Assembly (NCBI GenBank): GCA_031285215.1
Contig: JAITWQ010000057.1
Span: 1 to 6,981 of the forward strand
Direction: 5' to 3'
DNA from: Syntrophobacterales bacterium
GTDB taxonomy: Bacteria; Desulfobacterota; Syntrophia; Syntrophales; JAAYKM01
DNA length: 6,981 nt
Under the pieces are notes generated by a model. The model was not told the DNA's origin and did not search any database. It saw only the letters and a program-made list of their open reading frames with translations. Positions 1 to 5,108 of this stretch are shown here, one piece after another (position 1 is the first letter of the stretch; each line of letters opens with the position of its first letter). Made by a program: the position numbers and the translations under genes.

Positions 1-1228
1 TAAATGTCTGCGGCTCATCAAAATGATAAAACTGGGTTGTCCACATTTGGTTCTGTCCCACTTCTGTGGTAACAATCGCCTTACCTTGGGTAATTTTGTA
101 AAGCGTTTCAATGACATACTGCGGTTTTATGACCTTGTCTCCCTGTTCGTACACCAATGGTTCCTGATGTTTCCACTCGGCAATCTGTTGCAGCCAGCCT
201 TTTCTTTCCCCTTGATTGATGGTGAAATGTTTATTCTCAATAACCTGGTTTAATTGAGCAAGAGCGCGTTTTGCGTCACTGACGAAGGCCAAATCAACAG
301 CGATATTCTTCTCTATGGTTGACTCGTCCACATCAACATGAATGATCTTGGCACCTTTGGCAAAGCTGTCCACCGTACTCGTAACCCGGTCGTCACAGCG
401 AGCGCCAATAATAATTAACAGATCCGTTTCGCAGATGGATTTATTGGCATAATACGTTCCGTGCATTCCCGCCATTCCCAGCCATAGAGGATCCGTGCCG
501 GGAAAAGCGCCCAGTCCCATCATGGTGCCCGTTACAGGAATTTGTAATTTACGGGCTAAGGCGGCCAGTTCCGCAGAAGCGCCTCCCAGGATAATTCCTC
601 CCCCCACCATGAGAACGGGACGTTTTGCCCTGTCTATCATGTCCAGAATTTTTTCATAAATCTCCGGGGCAGGTTCATAGGAAACATCCATCTTTCTGCG
701 TTTGGGTTCTTCCATAAGCATTTCCGCTTCTGACGCCATGATATTCTTGGGCAGATCAACAAGAACGGGACCCGGGCGTCCGGAACGGGCGATCCAGAAT
801 GCTTTCCGCACAACCTTTTCCAAGGATTCAACATCGCGGACAAGAAAGTTGTGTTTCGTACATGGTCTTGTGATACCTGTAATATCACATTCCTGAAAGG
901 CATCGTTGCCAATCAAAGCCGTAGAAACCTGGCCCGTAAAGACAACAATGGGAATGGAATCCATATTGGCAGTTGCTATGCCTGTTACGGTATTGGTTGC
1001 TCCGGGACCGGAGGTAACCAGACAAACACCTACACGTCCCGATGCCCGGGCATATCCATCAGCGGCATGTACAGCGCCCTGTTCATGGCGCACAAGAATA
1101 TGCCGCATATTGGTTCTGTATAATTCGTCATAAATATCAAGAACCGCCCCGCCGGGATAGCCAAAGATAGTATCCACGCCTTCCTGTTCCAGCACCTTGA
1201 AAAGGATCTGCGTTCCTTTCAATTTCAT
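1..1228 (-). CDS. ilvB: Acetolactate synthase large subunit, partial (3' end beyond the left edge)
   Basis: This is the catalytic subunit of acetohydroxyacid synthase. It is a ThDP-dependent cytoplasmic enzyme that condenses two pyruvates, or pyruvate with 2-oxobutyrate, in the first common step of valine, leucine and isoleucine synthesis. The frame is open from the ATG at 1228 to the window edge (409 codons). Family members are usually about 550-570 residues, so the C-terminal part, including the GDG-type ThDP/Mg motif, is missing here. Visible landmarks are the N-terminal IFGYPGGAVLDIYDEL, the catalytic Glu at about residue 49 in RHEQGAVHAADGYA, TSGPGATN, GNDAFQECDITGIT, RPGPVLVDLPK, the central-domain VMLVGGG-like segment (here PVLMVGGG), and TTEVGQNQMW close to the edge. 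The start is well supported by AAGGAGGTC ending 5 nt before the ATG (1234-1242). Upstream lies a 270-nt leader with an attenuator. A small subunit gene (ilvN/ilvH) is expected downstream but cannot be seen. Confidence 0.96.
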   Translation of the reverse strand, partial: MKLKGTQILFKVLEQEGVDTIFGYPGGAVLDIYDELYRTNMRHILVRHEQGAVHAADGYARASGRVGVCLVTSGPGATNTVTGIATANMDSIPIVVFTGQVSTALIGNDAFQECDITGITRPCTKHNFLVRDVESLEKVVRKAFWIARSGRPGPVLVDLPKNIMASEAEMLMEEPKRRKMDVSYEPAPEIYEKILDMIDRAKRPVLMVGGGIILGGASAELAALARKLQIPVTGTMMGLGAFPGTDPLWLGMAGMHGTYYANKSICETDLLIIIGARCDDRVTSTVDSFAKGAKIIHVDVDESTIEKNIAVDLAFVSDAKRALAQLNQVIENKHFTINQGERKGWLQQIAEWKHQEPLVYEQGDKVIKPQYVIETLYKITQGKAIVTTEVGQNQMWTTQFYHFDEPQTF

Positions 1229-1285
1229 TTTTTGACCTCCTTATGATTAGGTCTGGAGCTTCCTCCATGAATCCCCATAACAGAG

Positions 1286-1314
1286 AAAGCCGCTAATAAA
1301 ACAGTAGCGGCTTT
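1286..1314 (-). other. Second perfect hairpin in the ilvB leader, downstream of the attenuator terminator
   Basis: AAAGCCGCTA (1305-1314) and TAGCGGCTTT (1286-1295) are perfect 10-bp inverse complements around a 9-nt loop. The hairpin lies between the attenuator terminator and the ilvB ribosome binding site. On the minus strand only TTTCTCTG follows it, so it is a poor terminator in the ilvB direction. On the plus strand it is followed by five T residues and could stop antisense transcription. Its 5' arm with the preceding A residues (AAAAAGCCGC) can also pair with GCGGTTTTTT, the 3' arm and U tract of the terminator just upstream. A role as mRNA 5'-end protector, antisense terminator or further switch element is inference. 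Confidence 0.6.
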
Positions 1315-1320
1315 TTCCAT

Positions 1321-1355
1321 AAAAAAACCGCAGCGCTTGGAGGGGGCTGCGGCTT
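1321..1355 (-). terminator. Rho-independent attenuator terminator of the ilvB leader
   Basis: In the ilvB direction AAGCCGCAGC (1346-1355) pairs with GCTGCGGTTT (1325-1334). This gives a 10-bp stem with one G-U pair and an 11-nt loop, and a run of seven U residues (1321-1327) overlaps its end. It lies 13 nt after the stop codon of the leader peptide and about 90 nt before the ilvB start, the expected place for an attenuator. It is also the first terminator met by any transcript reading out of the PBP gene upstream. On the plus strand six T residues follow the same stem, so it may act in both directions. Confidence 0.85.
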
Positions 1356-1415
1356 GGTTTTTTCTGTGTTACGAGAGATACCGAGCAACAGTCCCCCTGG
1401 GTACGGTGACCAGAG
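1321..1415 (-). promoter_or_regulatory. Ribosome-dependent branched-chain amino-acid attenuator (alternative leader RNA folds)
   Basis: Three successive, mutually exclusive pairings can be drawn in the ilvB leader RNA. Pause hairpin: CTCTGG (1410-1415) with CCAGGG (1395-1400). Antiterminator: AGGGGGACTGT (1388-1398) with GCAGCCCCCT (1341-1350), ten pairs with one bulged A and one G-U. Terminator: 1346-1355 with 1325-1334. Segment 1388-1398 lies in codons 24-27 of the leader peptide, just after a cluster of Val and Leu codons (residues 17, 19, 20, 22). A ribosome stalled at that cluster would leave the segment free to capture the terminator's 5' arm and loop. A ribosome that reaches the stop codon would cover it, so the terminator forms. 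This matches the trp/ilv attenuation model known from proteobacteria. The folds were found by eye, without energy calculations. Confidence 0.72.
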
Positions 1416-1467
1416 TTACTGCAAAGAATACCTCGGATATTCGAATGTCACATTGCCTTTTGTTCAT
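1369..1467 (-). CDS. ilvB leader peptide (32 residues)
   Basis: This short ORF opens with ATG at 1467 and ends with TAA at 1369-1371. GGAG (1473-1476) lies 5 nt before the start, a good ribosome binding site. The start is about 25-30 nt downstream of the likely transcription start of the 1501-1529 promoter. The peptide begins MNKRQCDIRISEVFF and continues AVTLVTVPRGTVARYLS. It contains two Ile, five Val and two Leu, densest at residues 17-22 (VTLVTV), which are the three end products of the pathway started by the next gene. Its second half encodes the antiterminator strand of the attenuator. The job inferred is sensing charged branched-chain tRNAs by ribosome stalling. The peptide itself probably has no function. 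The regulatory codons are less tightly clustered than in the best-known ilv leaders, so the call is strong but not certain. Confidence 0.72.
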   Translation of the reverse strand: MNKRQCDIRISEVFFAVTLVTVPRGTVARYLS

Positions 1468-1500
1468 GATTTCTCCAATAAAAACATCAAACTCTTCTGC

Positions 1501-1529
1501 TCCATATGACAGTAAAAAAGAATTGTCAA
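1501..1529 (-). promoter_or_regulatory. Promoter of the ilvB leader
   Basis: On the minus strand a perfect -35 box TTGACA (1524-1529) is followed after 17 nt by TATGGA (1501-1506), a weak -10 box that keeps only the TAT. The -35 begins 21 nt after the stop codon of the upstream PBP gene. Transcription would start near 1490-1495 and place the leader-peptide start about 25 nt downstream. The strong -35, correct spacing and position just ahead of the leader support the call. The poor -10 lowers confidence. Confidence 0.6.
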
Positions 1530-1550
1530 CTTTTTTTCACCGCACAAAGC

Positions 1551-3608
1551 CTAAAAGCCAAGCAGCAGTTCTATTTCATCCTCTTCTTCTGACGTGGAAT
1601 CAGCGTACGTCATTATATCTGCGTCCCTTGTGCCTTCTAAAAAGATTTCTCGGGTCGTTTGTCCCGCGACGGCTTCATCCGTAAAAAGCCCGGTAAGGGA
1701 ATCTATATTGCGAAAAACAATGCCCTCTGGAACAGGGAATGGTCTGCTTGGGGAATCAGCAAGGAATTTGCTCATAAAATACAACCAGATAGGCGCTGCA
1801 GCGCGTCCTCCTACCTCTTCCCGCCGCAGTGTTGTTTCCCTATCAAACCCTACCCAGACGCCCGTAACATAAGATGGCGTATAGCCGATGAACCAGGCAT
1901 CGCGATAATCATTAGTTGTTCCCGTTTTGCCCGCGACAGGGCGGCCAATGCTTTTCACGCGCGTTCCTGTTCCCCGCGACACGGCATCCTGTAATACATG
2001 GGTGGTTAAGAAGGCGATTTTAGGATCAATCACCTGTTCTTCAACTATCTTGGCCTGTTCAAAGACATGTCCCGTCCTGTCCACAATTTTCTTAATGAAA
2101 TAAGGAGAAACCCGCTTCCCGCTGTTTGCCAAAACACCATAAGCGCGAACCATTTCCTGAAGCGTGACGCCTGCGGAACCCAAAGCGATGCTGAGGTTTC
2201 GGTCAAGGGGAGAGGTTATCCCCATATTGGTTGTGTAAGATACGGCATAATCAACGCCAATGCGATCAAGCAGCTTAACCGTAACTACATTGCGCGAATA
2301 GACCAAAGCTTCCCGCAGCGGGATAATGCCAACGAACTTGCCGTCGGCATTCTTTGGCCGCCAGAAACCGCCTTTCTGTGAACGGTCCGGATAGGCGACA
2401 GGAGAATCTTCAAAGCGCGTCGCCGGCGCCATTCCCTTATCAAAGGCCGCCGTGTAGATAAAGGGTTTAAAGGCGGAACCAGGCTGCCGCACCGATTGGG
2501 TGGCGCGATTAAATTCACTTTTCTTGAAATCGCGTCCGCCCACCATGGCCCGGATAGCTCCTGTGCGCGCATCCATGCACAAAAGCGCCGCCTGGGGAAG
2601 TTCCTTATATTTCCCCCGTTCTTCAATTTCTTTTAGTCCTCGTTCCACGGCTTGATTGGCGTTGATTTGGGCGGAGATATCCAGTGTCGTATAGATTTTC
2701 AGCCCTTCCTTGTACAGGACATTGCTGCCATACTTACTCTGAACATAGCGCCTGACATGCTCAATAAAATAGGGGGCTATCTTTTCTTTGGGGCGGACAG
2801 AACGAAACTGCAAGGCCGTATCCCAGGCTTCCTGTTTTTGCGCCGGCGTAATATAGCCGTCCTCAACCATGCGGGACAGCACATAGTTCTGCCGTTCTCG
2901 GGATCTTTCAAACCGCAGCAGAGGAGAATAATTCGTCGGGCTTTTAGGCAAAGCGGCCAGCATTGAAGCTTCCGCTAAAGTCAAATGGCGGGCGCTTTTA
3001 CCGAAGTAACCTTCCGAAGCAGCCTCAATGCCATACGTTCCATGCCCCATATAAATATAATTCAAATATAAATTGAGAATCTCCTCCTTGGTGAGATAAA
3101 GGTCTATTTTATAGGCGAGTACCGCCTCCCTGGCTTTGCGGGCATAGCTTTTTTCGGGGGAAAGATAGAGGGATTTGGCCACCTGCTGCGTAATGGTGCT
3201 GCCACCCTGAACAATCTTTCCGGCGGCCATATTTTTATAAAAGGCGCGGATAATACTGGCAAAATCAAGGCCCTTGTGATGAAAAAACCTGGCGTCTTCT
3301 GCCGAGACGAAGGCCAAAACCACATGGCGGGGTACATCGGCGATATTGATAATTTTGCGATCCTCCAGAAAAAACTCATCAATCAGTTCATCGTTATCGC
3401 TGTAAACCTGGGTGGCAATACTGGGGCGGAAATCCCTCAAAGCGGCAATACTTGGCAGTTCCTGTAAAAGAACATAGTAGATGACGCTGCTGCCGATTAA
3501 AACCAGAAAGATAAAAACAAAAAAGGAGATCAGGCAAAAGCGAAAAAGCCGCGCCTTCCAACTGGTTTTCTTTCGTGTTTTTTTTGCTGACTTCTTTCTA
3601 ATCCCCAC
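1551..3608 (-). CDS. Class A penicillin-binding protein (PBP1A family), bifunctional transglycosylase/transpeptidase
   Basis: This inner-membrane enzyme polymerises lipid II into glycan strands and cross-links their stem peptides. From the GTG at 3608 it has 685 residues: a basic cytoplasmic tail, one membrane anchor (about 23-48), a GT51 glycosyltransferase domain (about 70-250) and a C-terminal penicillin-binding transpeptidase domain. Visible motifs are SAEDARFFHHKG with the catalytic Glu near residue 104, GGSTITQQVAKSLYL, the second GT51 Glu region RKAREAVLAYKID, nucleophile motif SAFK (Ser378), SRN (438-440) and KTGT (561-564). It is shorter than E. coli PBP1A, with no long insertion between the catalytic domains. 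An acidic tail ends in LLGF. An ATG at 3686 is in frame but has no ribosome binding site and lies deep in tatC. The GTG has GGAGGAGGAGG (3615-3625) 6 nt upstream and overlaps the tatC stop by 11 nt, so I prefer it. Symbol mrcA/ponA is possible but not assigned. Confidence 0.93.
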   Translation of the reverse strand: MGIRKKSAKKTRKKTSWKARLFRFCLISFFVFIFLVLIGSSVIYYVLLQELPSIAALRDFRPSIATQVYSDNDELIDEFFLEDRKIINIADVPRHVVLAFVSAEDARFFHHKGLDFASIIRAFYKNMAAGKIVQGGSTITQQVAKSLYLSPEKSYARKAREAVLAYKIDLYLTKEEILNLYLNYIYMGHGTYGIEAASEGYFGKSARHLTLAEASMLAALPKSPTNYSPLLRFERSRERQNYVLSRMVEDGYITPAQKQEAWDTALQFRSVRPKEKIAPYFIEHVRRYVQSKYGSNVLYKEGLKIYTTLDISAQINANQAVERGLKEIEERGKYKELPQAALLCMDARTGAIRAMVGGRDFKKSEFNRATQSVRQPGSAFKPFIYTAAFDKGMAPATRFEDSPVAYPDRSQKGGFWRPKNADGKFVGIIPLREALVYSRNVVTVKLLDRIGVDYAVSYTTNMGITSPLDRNLSIALGSAGVTLQEMVRAYGVLANSGKRVSPYFIKKIVDRTGHVFEQAKIVEEQVIDPKIAFLTTHVLQDAVSRGTGTRVKSIGRPVAGKTGTTNDYRDAWFIGYTPSYVTGVWVGFDRETTLRREEVGGRAAAPIWLYFMSKFLADSPSRPFPVPEGIVFRNIDSLTGLFTDEAVAGQTTREIFLEGTRDADIMTYADSTSEEEDEIELLLGF

Positions 3609-4371
3609 GGGTTTCCTCCTCCTCCGGTTCGGTCGGTTTATCCTTTTTGCGGTCGGCAATTTTTGCAAGGAAAATGCTGATTTCATACAAAATCATTAAA
3701 GGTCCGGCCATAATAATTTGGCTCAGGGCATCAGGCGATGGAGTTAAAAGGGCTGCCGCAATGAAGATGAGAAGAATCGCATAACGTCTATGGCGGCGGA
3801 GCATGGTTGCATTCACGATGCCGACTTTAGCTAAAAAGTAGATGAACACGGGCAGCTCAAAAGAGATACCGAAGGCCAGTAAAAATTTTAAGGCAAGCCC
3901 CAAATATTCGCGAAACGAAATCATGGGTTTCAGCACGTCTGTGGAAAAAGACACAAAAAACTTGAAGGCCGGCGGCAAGGCAACAAAGTAACCGAAGAGA
4001 ATTCCGCCGATGAACAAAAGACTTGCGGAAGTGACAAAAGGAACAATATAACGCCTTTCTTTTTTATACAGGCCCGGGGAGATAAATCTCCAGATCTGAA
4101 ACAGGGTGTAGGGGCTTGTCAGAAACAGAGAGGCAAAAAAAGCGATCTTCAAGTGGACAAAGAAAGCTTCGGTAAGGCCGGTAAAGACGATGGAGCCCGC
4201 GTCCGGAAGAACTTCAAGAAGAGGTTTGGTAATAACCTTGAAAGACCAATCCCGAAAAGTATAGCAAACAACAAGACCCAATCCCATAACAATCAAAACA
4301 CGGATCAGGCGTTTTTTTAATTCTTCCAAGTGGGCAGTTAAAGGTAATTTTTTATCAGCATCGTTCTCCAT
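3598..4371 (-). CDS. tatC: Sec-independent (twin-arginine) protein translocase subunit TatC
   Basis: TatC is the polytopic inner-membrane receptor that recognises twin-arginine signal peptides and, with TatB and TatA, exports folded proteins. The 257-residue product has the family's usual length. Hallmarks are the cytoplasmic N-terminal HLEELKKRL (residues 14-22), the FTGLTEAFFVHLKIAFFAS segment, PYTLFQIWRFISPGLYKKERR with its conserved Pro/Gly/Glu, FELPVFIYFL, and LLTPSPDALSQIIMAGPL before LYEISIFLA. These fit six membrane helices. The C-terminal tail is charged and ends EEEETRGD. Its four Glu codons form the purine-rich ribosome binding site of the PBP gene. The ATG at 4371 has only a weak, distant AAGGA about 14 nt upstream, yet no better in-frame start is visible. 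The gene lies 84 nt after tatB and is probably in the same transcript. Confidence 0.97.
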   Translation of the reverse strand: MENDADKKLPLTAHLEELKKRLIRVLIVMGLGLVVCYTFRDWSFKVITKPLLEVLPDAGSIVFTGLTEAFFVHLKIAFFASLFLTSPYTLFQIWRFISPGLYKKERRYIVPFVTSASLLFIGGILFGYFVALPPAFKFFVSFSTDVLKPMISFREYLGLALKFLLAFGISFELPVFIYFLAKVGIVNATMLRRHRRYAILLIFIAAALLTPSPDALSQIIMAGPLMILYEISIFLAKIADRKKDKPTEPEEEETRGD

Positions 4372-4404
4372 AGAAAATCGGTGATTCCTTTTGTGAGCCT
4401 TATC

Positions 4405-4513
4405 CTTCCGTGCTATTTATTTTTGTATCGGTTCTTTTGAAAAACAACTTGTCCTCTAGGGGAATGACCATTTGTCTTCCGGGTTATTTATTTTGGCATC
4501 CGGTTCTTGGGAA
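4405..4513 (-). repeat. Degenerate direct repeat: decayed copy of the tatB 3' end in the tatB-tatC gap
   Basis: A 37-nt stretch in the gap (4405-4441) matches the 38-nt end of tatB (4476-4513) at 31 positions with six mismatches and one single-base gap. The copies lie 71 nt apart. On the coding strand the tatB copy reads EPDAKINNPED. If the missing base is restored, the intergenic copy reads EPDTKINSTEG followed at once by TAA. The gap therefore looks like the decayed end of an older or duplicated tatB tail. The rest of the 84-nt gap holds no gene or clear terminator that I can see. Confidence 0.65.
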
Positions 4514-4914
4514 CCGTCAGTTTCTTCAGGCGATGCCGTTGCATTGGCCGCTTCTTCCGAACTGGTTTCTTCCGATGGGGCCGTCGCGTTGGCCGTTTCT
4601 TCCGTAAGAGGTTCTGACGAACTGCCCGCTCCCCCCGGGGGCGAAGCGGTATAATCAGTATAATAGGGGGCTTCGCCGCTTTCGTTTTTCAATTCGGAAG
4701 ACTCCGTTTCCGGGGAAGATTTTACCTCTCCCGTTCCCGTTTCATCGTCTTTAACGGCATCTTTCAGATCATCCGTCAAGTCATCCGCTGTTCTGCGAAA
4801 GGCGCTTAAGCTTTTCCCCAGCGTCTTGGCAAGTTCGGGCAATTTTTTCGGGCCGACAATAAGAAGAGCCACAACTCCTATTATGAGCAACTCCTGCATA
4901 CCAATACCAAACAT
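4456..4914 (-). CDS. tatB: Twin-arginine translocase subunit TatB (TatA/TatB family)
   Basis: This is a small membrane protein of the Tat pathway, working with TatC in binding twin-arginine precursors. The 152-residue product starts MFGIGMQELLIIGVVALLI and has the expected architecture: a very short periplasmic N-terminus, one membrane helix (about 4-20), the hinge VGPKKLPELAK, an amphipathic helix (to about residue 50) and a long hydrophilic tail. Glu at position 8 and the FGIG start favour TatB over TatA, although in this lineage a single protein can cover both roles. The tail is rich in Glu, Ser, Thr and Ala and carries a 15-residue tandem repeat. The chosen ATG at 4914 has AAGGAGT (4921-4927) about 7 nt upstream. 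An in-frame ATG 24 nt upstream (4938) lacks such a site and would put charged residues before the helix. It is the first gene of tatB-tatC-PBP. Confidence 0.88.
   Translation of the reverse strand: MFGIGMQELLIIGVVALLIVGPKKLPELAKTLGKSLSAFRRTADDLTDDLKDAVKDDETGTGEVKSSPETESSELKNESGEAPYYTDYTASPPGGAGSSSEPLTEETANATAPSEETSSEEAANATASPEETDGSQEPDAKINNPEDKWSFP
4535..4604 (-). repeat. Tandem 45-nt repeat within the tatB tail
   Basis: The 25-nt stretches 4535-4559 and 4580-4604 agree at 22 of 25 positions and lie exactly 45 nt apart. They belong to a tandem duplication of 15 codons. In protein the units read EETANATAPSEETSS and EEAANATASPEETDG, 10 of 15 identical. The period is a multiple of three, so the reading frame is kept. 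This is a low-complexity tail region where length variation between relatives is expected. Confidence 0.7.
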
Positions 4915-4949
4915 GGTATTACTCCTTCCTTCGCACAAGTTAAGAATAG

Positions 4950-4978
4950 AATATAGAACCCCCCTTTTTTTTTGTCAA
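4950..4978 (-). promoter_or_regulatory. Sigma70-type promoter of the tatB-tatC-PBP operon
   Basis: On the minus strand a consensus -35 TTGACA (4973-4978) is followed after 17 nt by TATATT (4950-4955), a -10 box matching TATAAT at five of six positions. The spacer is an A run followed by a G run. Transcription would start near 4943, giving a 5' leader of about 30 nt that includes the tatB ribosome binding site. It is the best promoter in the window. Confidence 0.82.
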
Positions 4979-5009
4979 CGGATTTCCCCGCAGTCAGGGA
5001 AAACCGTTG
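4976..5009. promoter_or_regulatory. 34-bp inverted repeat between the divergent genes (operator or terminator candidate)
   Basis: The arms CAACGGATTTCCC (4976-4988) and GGGAAAACCGTTG (4997-5009) pair at 12 of 13 positions around an 8-nt centre. The left arm overlaps the last three bases of the tat promoter's -35 box. On the plus strand the right arm is followed by CTTTTT, so a hairpin there could also act as a rho-independent terminator. No plus-strand gene lies upstream to need one. Whether it is a repressor site for the divergent promoters or a transcript terminator cannot be decided from the sequence. Confidence 0.5.
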
Positions 5010-5028
5010 CTTTTTAATGGGTTTGTGG

Positions 5029-5075
5029 TACACTTTACCCGGTTTTTTGACAGACAAAAATAGTGACAATATTGA
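5029..5075 (+). promoter_or_regulatory. Candidate promoter(s) for the deacylase-gatC-gatA transcript
   Basis: Two plus-strand candidates are visible. The first is a perfect -35 TTGACA (5047-5052), 17 nt and then TATTGA (5070-5075), a poor -10. The second is TACACT (5029-5034) preceded by TGG, an extended -10 form, with a weak TTGCTT 16 nt upstream. Both lie at a sensible distance from the start at 5109. I cannot choose between them. Confidence 0.4.
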
Positions 5076-5108
5076 AGCAACTTTCATGGTTAGCAGAATG
5101 CGGTGATC

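Noticed and set aside
1180..1274. A small ORF starting at an ATG in the ilvB leader and running across the ilvB start in another frame
   Set aside because: It reads through the ilvB ribosome binding site into ilvB out of frame, has no binding site of its own and encodes nothing recognisable.
1229..1500. A T-box riboswitch in the ilvB leader
   Set aside because: I see no T-box core (AGGGTGGNACCGCG-type sequence) and no antiterminator bulge of that kind. The translated leader peptide with its overlapping pairings explains the region better.
1337..1684. A plus-strand ORF spanning the ilv leader and the PBP 3' end
   Set aside because: It is antisense to the attenuator and the PBP, has no ribosome binding site and no protein-like composition. 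It is a chance open frame.
3609..3686. N-terminal extension of the PBP to the ATG at 3686
   Set aside because: No ribosome binding site precedes it and it lies entirely in tatC. The GTG at 3608 has an excellent site and the usual stop-overlap arrangement.
4614..4645. GC-rich palindrome (CCCCCCGGGGG) inside tatB as a terminator or regulatory site
   Set aside because: It encodes the SPPGGAG part of the TatB tail, has no T run after it, and is adequately explained by Pro/Gly codons.
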